Below, piece after piece: positions 19,383-27,173 of a stretch of 64,000 bases of DNA. Each line of letters begins with the position of its first letter. Positions within the stretch are counted from its first letter, which is position 1. A program made the translations under genes and the position numbers. Under the pieces are notes generated by a model. The model was not told the origin of the DNA and ran no database searches. It saw only the letters and a list, made by a program, of their open reading frames with translations. The stretch is from the NCBI RefSeq assembly GCF_001482305.1, contig NZ_LOHP01000074.1, positions 28,409 to 92,408 on the forward strand. Reading direction: 5' to 3'. Origin of the DNA: Leucobacter sp. G161 (GTDB lineage: Bacteria; Actinomycetota; Actinomycetes; Actinomycetales; Microbacteriaceae).

Positions 19383-19582
19383 ATTTACTTTTCTGTGGGC
19401 TGTCGCTCGGCGTCGGCGTCGATGACGTTGCCGGGGTCGATAGCGGCACGAGGATCCAGGCTTGTCGACCGATGCGAACATGACGTACAGTTGTGGCATT
19501 GTTGTGTGGCTCACGGACACGTTGGGGTGTTCACTCATGGAGCGGGCCTGCTGGTGGGATTCCAGAGCTGAGAGGTGCCGAG

Positions 19583-20386
19583 ATGGAGATTGTGCAGACC
19601 TTGACGGTGCTTGACGAGGCGGCAGACGCGCTCGATCGGACGGTCAGCGAGTTGCCGCCCCGCAGGTGGTTGCGGCCGACGCCCGCGCGTGGCTGGAACA
19701 TTGCGAACCAGATAGGGCACCTCGCATGGAGCGACGAGCTGTCGCTGCAAGCGTTGCAGCGCGATCCCGGGTTTGCGCAGTTCGTCGCCCGGGTTGCATC
19801 CAGCGATGTGAGCGGCTTCATCGATAGGGGCGCGCGTGAGCGCGCGACCCTGCCGGTCCCACAGTTGCTACGCGAGTGGCGTGCGGGCCGCGAGTCGCTT
19901 CGGCAGGCCTTTGCGGAGGCCGACCCGTCAGACCGAATCGCGTGGCTGGGGTCGCCGATGCTGCCGCGCACGATGGCCGACATGCGCATTGTGGAGACGT
20001 GGGCCCACGCCGTCGATGTCTTCGATGCACTCGGGCAAGAGATGCCGCCGGTGGCCGGCGTCGCGACCGTGGTGAAGATGGGCATTCGAACGCGCGAATC
20101 CTCGTTCCGGGTTCGCCAGATCGAGATTCCGGAGGCCCCGGTGCGGGTGGAGTTAGCGCTGCCAGACGGAGCGCGTGTTGATTACGGCCCCGCAGATGCC
20201 CCCGAACGGATTCTCGGGAGCGCCTGGGGGTTCGCGGCGGTCGTGACCCAGCGCAGGAACGTCGCCGACGTTGAACTCGAAGTGGTGGGCGGTGGTGCTG
20301 CGCGGTGGATGCGCATCGCGCAGGCGTTTGGTGGCGCCCCAACGAACGGACCCTCTCCCGGGGTGCGGTTGGAGTGGCATCGCTGA
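19583..20386 (+). CDS. TIGR03084-type DinB/maleylpyruvate-isomerase-like metal-binding protein
   Basis: A 267-residue member of the DinB/MDMPI four-helix-bundle superfamily. The metal-site motif is in NQIGHLAWSDELSL near residue 45, with a second histidine in ETWAHAVDVFDAL near 140. A C-terminal domain with RVELALPDGAR and VVTQRRNVADVELEV closes the protein. Actinobacterial TIGR03084 proteins often sit with acyl-CoA genes, as here; their reaction, possibly mycothiol- or CoA-linked, is unknown. The ATG at 19583 follows GAGAGG. It is a close paralogue of the gene at 22129 and convergent with the acyl-CoA ligase. Confidence 0.8.
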   Translation: MEIVQTLTVLDEAADALDRTVSELPPRRWLRPTPARGWNIANQIGHLAWSDELSLQALQRDPGFAQFVARVASSDVSGFIDRGARERATLPVPQLLREWRAGRESLRQAFAEADPSDRIAWLGSPMLPRTMADMRIVETWAHAVDVFDALGQEMPPVAGVATVVKMGIRTRESSFRVRQIEIPEAPVRVELALPDGARVDYGPADAPERILGSAWGFAAVVTQRRNVADVELEVVGGGAARWMRIAQAFGGAPTNGPSPGVRLEWHR

Positions 20387-20397
20387 ACCACGTGCCG

Positions 20398-21969
20398 CTA
20401 CGTCGATGAGGCAGTGGGCGTGAGGTCTTTGACCCACTCCCGCAACTCCACCTTCCGCACTTTTCCGGTTGCGGTGAGCGGGAGGGACTCGACGAAGAAA
20501 TACTGGCGGGGGATCTTGAACCCGGCGAGCGTGTCGCGCGCGTGCTGATCCAAGCGTTTGGCGAGCGCCGCTGTGTCGTCCGTGTTGCTGCCATGGGGAA
20601 CCACGATCGCGGTGACCGCTTCGCCCCAGTAGTCGTGCGGTGTGCCGATCACTGACACGTCAGCAACGCCCTCGTGGGTGTACAGCGCCTGTTCGACCTC
20701 GATGGGGTAGACGTTCTCCCCGCCCGTGATGACCATGTCTTTCTTGCGGTCTACGAGGTAGTAAAAACCTTCGCCATCGACGCGCGCGAGGTCGCCAGAG
20801 TAGAACCATCCGTCCCGGAAGGATTCGGTATTCGCGTCGGTGCGGTTCCAATACCCGCTGAACACGGATGGGCCGCGGATGATGAGCTCGCCAACCGTCT
20901 CGGCAGGGACGTCTGCGCCGGCCTCGTCGACGACGCGGAAGTCGACGTGGTTCGACGGCTTCCCGATTGACCCTGCCTTCGTCGTGATGAACTCGCTTGA
21001 GAGGATCGCGGCTGCCGCGGCGGTCTCGGTCATGCCGAACCCCTCGATGAAGGCCATTCCCTTCGCCTGGAGCGCTTCAATCACGGGAATTGGGCACGGT
21101 GCTCCGCCGCTAATAGCCACCTGGAGTGAACTCGTGTCGTGTATGTCGAGCTCTCCGGAGCGGAGGATCGCCGTCCACATCGTGGGAACCGCGAATGCGG
21201 TGGTGCACGCATACTTCTCGACTGCGGTTGCCCATGTGGCGGGGGCGAACGCTTCCAGGATGTAATTACTGCCGCCCCAGTAGACGGTCGGCAGGGTGTA
21301 TACCGCGAGCCCTCCGATGTGGAACAGCGGTGCCGCAACGAGGTTGCGGTTGTGGTGGTTGATCCCTGCCTCTGCATTGTTGTGGTACAGCGAGACCCAG
21401 AACAGGTTGGTGTGGGTAATCATCGCGCCCTTCGGCCGGCCTGTGGTGCCCGAGGTGTACATGAGGAGGGTGGGGCTCTCCGGATCCATATTGGGCAGCG
21501 CCTCAAGCGGATCACCATCGCTGATGAGGTCTTCGAATGCGCTGTGGGTCTGTGTTCGGCGTTCGGCCGCGGTGAGGAGCGGGATAACTTCCTCGATGAT
21601 GGTGCCCTCCTTCGCCGCTGACACGACCTCAAGTAGGGGAGTCGAAGCAAACACGAGCTTCGCCCCGGCGTCATCGAGAATGTAGTGCATCTCTGGGGCT
21701 GTGAGGCGGTGGTTGATCATCACGGTGATCGCCCCTAGCTTGGCGAGCGCGAACATGAGCTCGAGCATCGCGGGGCTATTCAGGCTGCACAGTGCAACCC
21801 GGTCGCCGGCCTCGACCCCACGGGAGCGCAGCGAGGACGCCAGGCGCGTGGTGCGTTCGTCGAGTTCTCGAAACGTGTAGGAGACTTCGGTGTCTACGTC
21901 CACGAGCGCGGGCCGGCCGCCGATGCGCTGTGAGTGGATGCTCAGCCATTGTCCGAGTGGAACGCTCAT
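20398..21969 (-). CDS. AMP-binding acyl-CoA ligase (fatty-acyl or aryl-CoA synthetase)
   Basis: A 523-residue member of the ANL superfamily that activates a carboxylic acid with ATP and CoA. The P-loop-like A3 motif is LLMYTSGTTGRPKGAM near residue 170. The acyl/adenylate site is FIEGFGMTETAA, the A7 motif WFYSGDLARVDGEGFYYLVDRKKD, and the catalytic lysine lies in LTATGKVRK near the C-terminus. No signal or membrane segment is visible. The ATG at 21969 has AGGGAG nine bases upstream. The chain-length class cannot be read; fatty-acid or carnitine-type substrates are plausible. It is divergent from a TIGR03084 gene and an acyl-CoA dehydrogenase, suggesting one degradation pathway. Confidence 0.87.
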   Translation of the reverse strand: MSVPLGQWLSIHSQRIGGRPALVDVDTEVSYTFRELDERTTRLASSLRSRGVEAGDRVALCSLNSPAMLELMFALAKLGAITVMINHRLTAPEMHYILDDAGAKLVFASTPLLEVVSAAKEGTIIEEVIPLLTAAERRTQTHSAFEDLISDGDPLEALPNMDPESPTLLMYTSGTTGRPKGAMITHTNLFWVSLYHNNAEAGINHHNRNLVAAPLFHIGGLAVYTLPTVYWGGSNYILEAFAPATWATAVEKYACTTAFAVPTMWTAILRSGELDIHDTSSLQVAISGGAPCPIPVIEALQAKGMAFIEGFGMTETAAAAAILSSEFITTKAGSIGKPSNHVDFRVVDEAGADVPAETVGELIIRGPSVFSGYWNRTDANTESFRDGWFYSGDLARVDGEGFYYLVDRKKDMVITGGENVYPIEVEQALYTHEGVADVSVIGTPHDYWGEAVTAIVVPHGSNTDDTAALAKRLDQHARDTLAGFKIPRQYFFVESLPLTATGKVRKVELREWVKDLTPTASST

Positions 21970-22061
21970 GATTATTCTCCCTTGAATGATCAAGCCGATG
22001 ACCACTCCGGGCATGGGTAGTGAAATCGGCGTTCCTTCGCTACTGTATGTGAAGGGACAAT

Positions 22062-22081
22062 AACAATCAAGGATGATTGTT
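22062..22081. promoter_or_regulatory. Candidate operator palindrome controlling the acyl-CoA gene cluster
   Basis: AACAATCA-AGGA-TGATTGTT is a perfect 8+8 inverted repeat in the divergent promoter region. A related CTTGATCATTCAAG dyad lies next to the ligase start at about 21981. The form suits a TetR-family repressor of acyl-CoA metabolism, but no such gene is adjacent. Confidence 0.55.
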
Positions 22082-22128
22082 TTGCTCGCAAGAGCCGAAG
22101 CTATCTTCCTGCCGACCGATGGGCTGTG

Positions 22129-22926
22129 ATGGGCATGGATATCGTGGACGCCGTACAGATTCTCAATGAGTCGTCTGACCTGCTGGACAGCACGGTCGCG
22201 CGGCTCGAAGGCGCGGACTGGCTACGGTCGACGCCGGCTGAGGGGTGGACCGTCGCCGACCAGATTGGGCACCTGACCTGGACCGACGAGATCTCGCTGC
22301 AGGCACTCACGGACCCCGTCGCGTTTCAGCGGCTCGCGGAGGAGGTTGCGAGCGCCGCCGACGCGGGATTTGTGGATCGTGGTGCGCACGAGCTCGCGGC
22401 GCTCCCCGCAGCTGACCTGCTGGCCCGGTGGCGTCGTGCGCGCCGCGAGCTGAGCGAGGGACTGCTCGCAGCGGATCCCGGCGGCAAGATACCGTGGTTT
22501 GGCCCGCCGATGCGCCCGATTACCATGGCGACAGCCCGCACGATGGAGACCTGGGCGCATTCACTCGACGTGTTCGACACGTTCGGAATCGAGTTCCCCG
22601 AGACCTCCGCACTCTGGGCCGTGGCACGTATCGGCGTGCGCACCCGCGACTTCGCGTTCCGCCTGCGCAGCCTCGCCGCCCCGGGGGACGTCAGGGTCGA
22701 GCTCGACATGCCTGGGGGTGAGCGCTTTGAGGACGGCCCGGAGGATGCTCCGGACCGGGTGGTCGGCTCTGGCTGGGGCTTCGCAGCCGTGGTGACCCAG
22801 CGGCGAAACCTGGCGGACGTCGACCTTGCGGCTGTGGGCGACGGCGCGAGTACCTGGATGGGAGTGGCTCAGGCCTTCGCCGGCGCACCGACCGCTGGAC
22901 CCGCGCCAGGAGAGCGGCTCGCCTAG
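22129..22926 (+). CDS. TIGR03084-type DinB/maleylpyruvate-isomerase-like protein (second copy)
   Basis: A 265-residue paralogue of the protein at 19583, collinear over its whole length. Shared landmarks include DQIGHLTWTDEISLQAL near residue 45, ETWAHSLDVFDTFG near 140 and WGFAAVVTQRRNLADV near 220. The metal-site histidines are conserved. The start is uncertain: GTG 22126, ATG 22129 or ATG 22135, none with a strong Shine-Dalgarno. It lies 80 bases upstream of the acyl-CoA dehydrogenase in the same direction, probably as one operon, and is divergent from the ligase across the palindrome. Confidence 0.8.
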   Translation: MGMDIVDAVQILNESSDLLDSTVARLEGADWLRSTPAEGWTVADQIGHLTWTDEISLQALTDPVAFQRLAEEVASAADAGFVDRGAHELAALPAADLLARWRRARRELSEGLLAADPGGKIPWFGPPMRPITMATARTMETWAHSLDVFDTFGIEFPETSALWAVARIGVRTRDFAFRLRSLAAPGDVRVELDMPGGERFEDGPEDAPDRVVGSGWGFAAVVTQRRNLADVDLAAVGDGASTWMGVAQAFAGAPTAGPAPGERLA

Positions 22927-23006
22927 CGACGTCGCTCCGCGAGCGCGGTGCACAAGCGGCTTGGCCGCACACAGAGAACACCAGGAAGACGAACGGCGGG
23001 ATTGGC

Positions 23007-24215
23007 ATGTTGAATCAGTATGAGGCTGAGGTTATTGGCCGGGACGAGCTCGCGGAGCTCAAACAGGTGACGAAGCAGTTCGTCGCGGCCGAGGTGCTCC
23101 CAGAGCAGACCGAATGGGAGCGTGATGGTGCGATCCCGCGGGCTCTGCATCGCGCGGCCGGTGACCTGGGGCTCATCGGTGCTGGATTTCCTGAGGCTGT
23201 TGGCGGCGGGGGAGGCGGGCTGCTCGCCACCGTCGCGATCACTGAGGCCGGGGACGAGGCAGGGATGTCGGGCGGGGTGTATGCGTCGCTGTTTACTGCC
23301 GGTATCGCGGTGCCGCACATGGTGCTCGCCGGGAGCGCAGAGCAGATCGATCGTTTCGTGCGGCCGACGCTCGCCGGAGAGCTCATCGGGTCGCTGGCAA
23401 TTACTGAACCAAGTGGGGGCAGTGACGTGGGGCACCTGCGTGCACGTGCCGAGCGGGAAGACGATCACTACGTCATCAGCGGGTCGAAGACGTTCATCAC
23501 CTCGGCGACCCGTGCGGACTTCGTGACCACTGCGGTTCGCACGGGCGGCCCCGGCGCCCGGGGAGTCTCCCTCGTCGTGGTGCCCACTGACACTCCAGGC
23601 TTCGGCGTCGCGAAGAAGTTGGAAAAAATGGGATGGCGCGCGTCCGACACCGCAGAACTCTTCTACGACCGTGTCCGAGTTCCCGCGTCGATGCTCATTG
23701 GCGAAGAGGGAGCGGGGTTTGCGTACATCTCGCACGGGTTCGTGAGTGAGCGGGTGAGCCTTGCTGTCCAGGCGTACGCGAGTGCGCAGCGAGCGCTGGA
23801 TCTCACCGTTCAGTGGTGCCGCGACCGCGAAACCTTTGGGAAGCCGCTCATTGCTCGCGATACGGTGCAGGCGAAACTCGCGGAGATGGCGAGGCGCGTT
23901 GATGTTGCGCGTGTGTATACGCGGCGTGTGGCTGAGCGGTGGGATGAGTTCACGGCTGCGGGTGCCGCGGCGGCGCCCGAGGGAGACGCCGAGGGCCTGA
24001 ATATCGTGTCTGCGGCGGCGTTCGCGAAGAATACTGCGACGATCAACGGTGAATGGGTCAACCGTGAAGCGGTGCAGTTGTTTGGCGGTATGGGATTTAT
24101 GGCCGAGAGCGAGGTCGAGCGGATCTATCGCGATAGCCCCGTTCTGGCTATTGGCGGCGGCACAGTTGAGATCCTCACGACGCTGGCGGGGAAACATCTC
24201 GGGTACCAGCCCTAA
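23007..24215 (+). CDS. Acyl-CoA dehydrogenase
   Basis: A 402-residue FAD flavoenzyme that introduces the alpha-beta double bond into an acyl-CoA. The flavin/substrate segments AITEPSGGSDV (about residue 130) and FITSATRADFVTTAVRTGG are present, with a C-terminal helical domain (RQTFGKPL-type CRDRETFGKPLIARDTVQAKLAEM). Near the C-terminus, AIGGGTVEI takes the place of the IYEGTxEI of short-chain enzymes; in this branch the catalytic base lies elsewhere. It may act after the ligase encoded on the other strand. The ATG at 23007 is a plausible start with a weak GGCGGGA upstream. Confidence 0.9.
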   Translation: MLNQYEAEVIGRDELAELKQVTKQFVAAEVLPEQTEWERDGAIPRALHRAAGDLGLIGAGFPEAVGGGGGGLLATVAITEAGDEAGMSGGVYASLFTAGIAVPHMVLAGSAEQIDRFVRPTLAGELIGSLAITEPSGGSDVGHLRARAEREDDHYVISGSKTFITSATRADFVTTAVRTGGPGARGVSLVVVPTDTPGFGVAKKLEKMGWRASDTAELFYDRVRVPASMLIGEEGAGFAYISHGFVSERVSLAVQAYASAQRALDLTVQWCRDRETFGKPLIARDTVQAKLAEMARRVDVARVYTRRVAERWDEFTAAGAAAAPEGDAEGLNIVSAAAFAKNTATINGEWVNREAVQLFGGMGFMAESEVERIYRDSPVLAIGGGTVEILTTLAGKHLGYQP

Positions 24216-24243
24216 GTGACTGTGGCTGCCTCTGGCGGGCGCC

Positions 24244-24274
24244 GGCATCGCGGCGGAGTCGTCGCCGCGATGCC
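24244..24274 (+). terminator. Terminator of the acyl-CoA dehydrogenase operon
   Basis: 12-base arms GGCATCGCGGCG / CGCCGCGATGCC surround a 7-base loop, 28 bases after the stop and just before the next promoter. Confidence 0.75.
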
Positions 24275-24286
24275 TCACAAGTGATT

Positions 24287-24317
24287 ACTTGCGCAAGTGA
24301 TTGAATGTCACTATGCT
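24287..24317 (+). promoter_or_regulatory. Promoter and TTGCGCAA operator of the magnesium/CorA-like operon
   Basis: A perfect 12-base palindrome ACTTGCGCAAGT (24287-24298) embeds TTGCGC as the -35 hexamer. After 16 bases comes TATGCT (24312-24317) as the -10. Transcription should begin near 24324, the first base of the riboswitch. The same palindrome recurs at 28513 and 31790, and the ArsR-family regulator at 31824 is the natural candidate ligand. Confidence 0.75.
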
Positions 24318-24324
24318 GATGAGT

Positions 24325-24485
24325 GCGCTTCGTTCGGTGAGGCTCTTGCGTGAACACAGGCCACTGATCTGACGACATCGAGAGATGCCCAAGGTTAGGA
24401 CAGGCACCCTCGGCTTAAGGGGGCTGCCCAAGGTGGCTGCACTACGACTACGTCACGCAATGCCGAAGCTCTGACATGGAAGCGC
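24325..24485 (+). promoter_or_regulatory. M-box (ykoK leader) magnesium riboswitch
   Basis: The closing helix pairs GCGCTTC (24325-24331) with GAAGCGC (24479-24485). Inside are blocks I recognise from M-box RNAs: CGTTCGGTGAGGCTC near the 5' end, GATGCCCAAGGTTAGGACA, a second CTGCCCAAGGTGGCTG, and the 3' conserved CCGAAGCTCTGACATGG. M-boxes fold around several Mg2+ ions and switch downstream genes off when Mg2+ is sufficient. The leader continues for 53 bases to the first start codon and includes a small GAGCC/GGGCTC hairpin that may be part of the expression platform. Identification is by sequence recall, not by a covariance search. Confidence 0.85.
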
Positions 24486-24538
24486 GTTGTCCCCGAGCCA
24501 ACGGGCTCATTTGGCGTGCCCTGAGAGGAACAAGCGGT

Positions 24539-24856
24539 ATGCGCACAGCACTCTACGAACAGCCCCTGCAGGCGGGGGGATCCGCCCCCGTCGCCGCAGA
24601 ACGGCCGACAACCGCGGTCCTGCCGCAGGGAGGACCGACCCGGTGGCGGAGCCAGTTCTTCACGGACACACGTACGCCCGGAGGGAAGAAGCAGCGAGCT
24701 ACGCGGTACGAGCGATTCACCACTCGGATGGTGCTCGTCAGCAGCGTCATCATGCTCGGCGTAACCGCGACTCTGCACGTCATCAACTATGACCTTGAGA
24801 CGAAGACCTCGTCGACGTCCGGCACACACGGCGGCTTCTATAAGGAAGGCGAGTAG
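24539..24856 (+). CDS. Small single-span membrane protein, first gene of the M-box operon
   Basis: A 105-residue protein I cannot assign to a family. About 60 polar, probably disordered residues carry a basic patch (PGGKKQRATRYERFTTR). A single hydrophobic helix follows (about residues 64-82, MVLVSSVIMLGVTATLHVI), then a short tail ending GFYKEGE. The ATG at 24539 has GAGAGGAA nine bases upstream and starts 53 bases after the riboswitch. It is followed closely by a CorA-like gene, and a second single-span protein precedes the next CorA-like gene. An accessory or assembly role is inferred from this context. Confidence 0.72.
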   Translation: MRTALYEQPLQAGGSAPVAAERPTTAVLPQGGPTRWRSQFFTDTRTPGGKKQRATRYERFTTRMVLVSSVIMLGVTATLHVINYDLETKTSSTSGTHGGFYKEGE

Positions 24857-24920
24857 GCGTCCAGCCTCCCAGCCACATCGTGAGCGCGGAATGCCGCGTC
24901 CAATCAGGAAGTGAAAGTTA

Positions 24921-25871
24921 ATGAACAATGAGTACGGAACGACGGCGCTGGCGGGCGACGTCCAATCCCTCAACGGCGGCCGGTGGCAGCGCGTGCGTGG
25001 GGAAAGCTCTCGCGTGCATGCTGACCTGCGTGCGGAGTTTGGGGTCGACTTTGAAGATGCTGCCTCCTCCTCGTTCAGCACCGAGAATGGGCTGAGTTAC
25101 CTGCCCATCACCTACGTGGCCAGTTCCGCCGAGGGTTACAGCACCACGCGGATTATGCTCGCCATCAGCGATTCGATCGTCGTGACGATAGAGCCGAGCG
25201 CATCAGCTGCCGCGCTCGACCTCGCGGTCGCACGGATGGCGCGCGACGGACGCGAAGACGACAGCGCCGTGGAGATCGTCGCGAGCATCCTGCAAGCCGT
25301 TGCCGATACGACCGACGAGCTCGTGAGCTCAATGAGTCAGGGCACCGAGCGGATGATGATCGAGACGGGGGCGATTCTGCAGAGCCTCGAGGCGAAGAAG
25401 TCACGCGAGTTTGGGGTGAGTGATGTCACCTACACCCAGCAGGAGCTCGCAGACATGGAGTCGCTGCTCTCGCACTGCATGGAGAGCCAGCTCGCGCTCG
25501 CAGAGGCCGCGCGGCACCTGCGGGCGAAGCTCTGGGGCCTCGGACTTGAGACCCGGTCGGATTTGAGCAGGCTCATCGAAGATATCGTCGCCATCGAGCC
25601 CCACATCGAATTTGTGCACGACCGAGTGCGCCTGCTGCAGCAGACGAACAACCTCGCGCTCAACGTGAAGCAGAACCAGATTATCAAGGTCTTCTCCGTG
25701 GTCACCGCCGTATTCCTGCCGGTGATGCTGCTCTCGACGTACTACAGCATGAACTTCGAAAACATGCCGATCCTGTCGTGGCAGTACGCCGAGCCGATGG
25801 TCATCGTGCTCAGCTTCCTCTTCGCGCTTGCCCCGCTCTTCTACGTGCGGTGGCGCGGCTGGCTGCGCTAG
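24921..25871 (+). CDS. CorA-family-like divalent cation transporter, paralogue 1 (SMN signature)
   Basis: A 316-residue protein with CorA architecture: an alpha/beta cytoplasmic N-domain, long helices (about residues 110-240, with QNQIIKVFSVVTAVF leading into TM1), two C-terminal membrane helices and a basic end RWRGWLR. The signature loop reads YSMNFENMP, residues 275-278 being Y-S-M-N. Canonical CorA has YGMNFxxMPE, so the first glycine of GMN is serine while Met and Asn stay. CorA proteins form homopentameric Mg2+ channels. Control by an M-box supports Mg2+ as the cargo or the signal. A CAGGAAGTG Shine-Dalgarno precedes the ATG. It may form heteromers with the two paralogues that follow. 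Confidence 0.82.
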   Translation: MNNEYGTTALAGDVQSLNGGRWQRVRGESSRVHADLRAEFGVDFEDAASSSFSTENGLSYLPITYVASSAEGYSTTRIMLAISDSIVVTIEPSASAAALDLAVARMARDGREDDSAVEIVASILQAVADTTDELVSSMSQGTERMMIETGAILQSLEAKKSREFGVSDVTYTQQELADMESLLSHCMESQLALAEAARHLRAKLWGLGLETRSDLSRLIEDIVAIEPHIEFVHDRVRLLQQTNNLALNVKQNQIIKVFSVVTAVFLPVMLLSTYYSMNFENMPILSWQYAEPMVIVLSFLFALAPLFYVRWRGWLR

Positions 25872-25910
25872 GCCACAGACTTTCCCAACTACTCAGCAAA
25901 GGAACCACTC

Positions 25911-26159
25911 ATGTCGAACAAGAACCTCAACGGTACGCTCCCAAACGCAAGCTCGAAGCCGGTTGCCTGGAGCTCGCGCATCGATGTCCACCACCTCGGC
26001 GGTGATGCCTCGGCAGGCCAGTCGCAGGATGGAAGCGACTCGGCGCGGCAGGGCAGCTCGAAGATCGAGAAGGAAATCATTTGGGCTGTGGTCGTGCTCT
26101 ATGCGGGCCTCATCGCCTGCTTCGCCGGACTCCACCTCTTCGGGCTCTCGCTCGGGTAA
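25911..26159 (+). CDS. Small single-span membrane protein between CorA-like genes
   Basis: An 82-residue protein of unknown family. A polar Ser/Asp/Gly-rich N-terminus of about 55 residues (with SRIDVHHLGGDAS) is followed by one C-terminal hydrophobic helix (about residues 58-80, IIWAVVVLYAGLIACFAGLHLF) ending in SLG. Topology is like the 105-residue protein at 24539, though the sequences are not obviously homologous. The ATG follows AAAGGAACC. Its place between CorA-like paralogues 1 and 2, with gaps of 39 and 66 bases, indicates one transcript and suggests a small subunit. Confidence 0.72.
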   Translation: MSNKNLNGTLPNASSKPVAWSSRIDVHHLGGDASAGQSQDGSDSARQGSSKIEKEIIWAVVVLYAGLIACFAGLHLFGLSLG

Positions 26160-26225
26160 TCCGCCCCCAGTTCACATGATCGGCCGCCGAAGCGGGGCCG
26201 ATCCCCATGTCTTGAAAGTGTGACC

Positions 26226-27173
26226 ATGCAAGAAAACACAGCAACGGGTGCGCAGCTCGACGCTCAGCAGCTGCCACGGCAGGGCTGGCTGCGGGTGCGT
26301 GCCTCGGACCAGATCATGCTCGCGAATATCCATAGGCAGTACGGAATTCGACTCGAGCGGCCGGTGCGGCACGCGGTTGAAGAGCAGGGCTTCGTGCTGC
26401 TGCCGCTCGACCTGCCGCTGCCCGACCGTGAGCCGGACTCGAGCGAGGGCGCGTCGTTCTCGTCGACGCAGATCCTCATCGCGTTCACTCCCGAGCTCCT
26501 CATCACCGTCGAGCCTGACCACCCGATCGACGCGCTGCGGCGCGCGCAGGATCTGCTCGCGCGGAGTGACGACAGCTCGGCAAGCCGGGACGCGCTCATC
26601 ATCATTCTTGAAGAGCTCAACGACGCGATGCAGGAGACTGTCGCGCAGATTTCGCAGGTGCTCACGCGCCTCGCGGATCAGGCGGTTGATAGCAGTGGGG
26701 GCTTCAAAATGGAGGGGCGCCAGGTCGGTGTCGCCGACATTGCGCAGACCGCAGTCATGCTCGGAGGCGCGGAGGAGCTCATCGCCCGGACGGTGCAGGG
26801 GCAGCTCATGCTTGAGCGCGCGGCGCGGTGGGTGCGACGCGGCGGTGGCGACGTGGAATTTGACTATTCGACGACGCTGTCTGACATTCAGGGCGGCCGC
26901 CGGCACGCACGGTTCCAGCACGCCAAGGTGCGGAATATTCAGCAGTCGCTCATGACGACGCTCGATCTCAAGCAGAACCAGATCATCAAGGTGTTCACGG
27001 TGGTCACCGCGGTGTTTACGCCGCCGACCCTCATCGCCGCATATTACGGCCAGAACTTCGCAAACATGCCTGAGCTCGCGCTCGGCTGGGGTGAATGGTT
27101 CGTGATGGGCACGACCGCGCTGTTTGCGCTCGTGCCGCTCGCGTACATCAAGCGGAAGGGGTGGTTGCGATGA
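26226..27173 (+). CDS. CorA-family-like divalent cation transporter, paralogue 2 (GQN signature)
   Basis: A 315-residue CorA-like protein with a soluble N-domain, long helices and KQNQIIKVFTVVTAVFTP entering TM1. The signature loop is YGQNFANMPEL, residues 275-277 being G-Q-N, so the methionine of GMN is glutamine. TM2 and the basic tail KRKGWLR follow. Aligned by eye, the last 60 residues are clearly homologous to the paralogues on either side, while the N-domains differ strongly. ATG 26226 is preferred; GTG 26220 is two codons upstream. The 3' end overlaps paralogue 3 by four bases, implying coupled translation and equimolar synthesis. Confidence 0.82.
   Translation: MQENTATGAQLDAQQLPRQGWLRVRASDQIMLANIHRQYGIRLERPVRHAVEEQGFVLLPLDLPLPDREPDSSEGASFSSTQILIAFTPELLITVEPDHPIDALRRAQDLLARSDDSSASRDALIIILEELNDAMQETVAQISQVLTRLADQAVDSSGGFKMEGRQVGVADIAQTAVMLGGAEELIARTVQGQLMLERAARWVRRGGGDVEFDYSTTLSDIQGGRRHARFQHAKVRNIQQSLMTTLDLKQNQIIKVFTVVTAVFTPPTLIAAYYGQNFANMPELALGWGEWFVMGTTALFALVPLAYIKRKGWLR

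Noticed and set aside
22923..24278. 451-codon antisense frame across the acyl-CoA dehydrogenase
   Set aside because: No family features; the sense gene is unambiguous.
24495..24538. Intrinsic terminator as M-box expression platform
   Set aside because: A short GAGCC/GGGCTC hairpin exists but has no T tract; ribosome-site control or Rho may apply, so no terminator was annotated.
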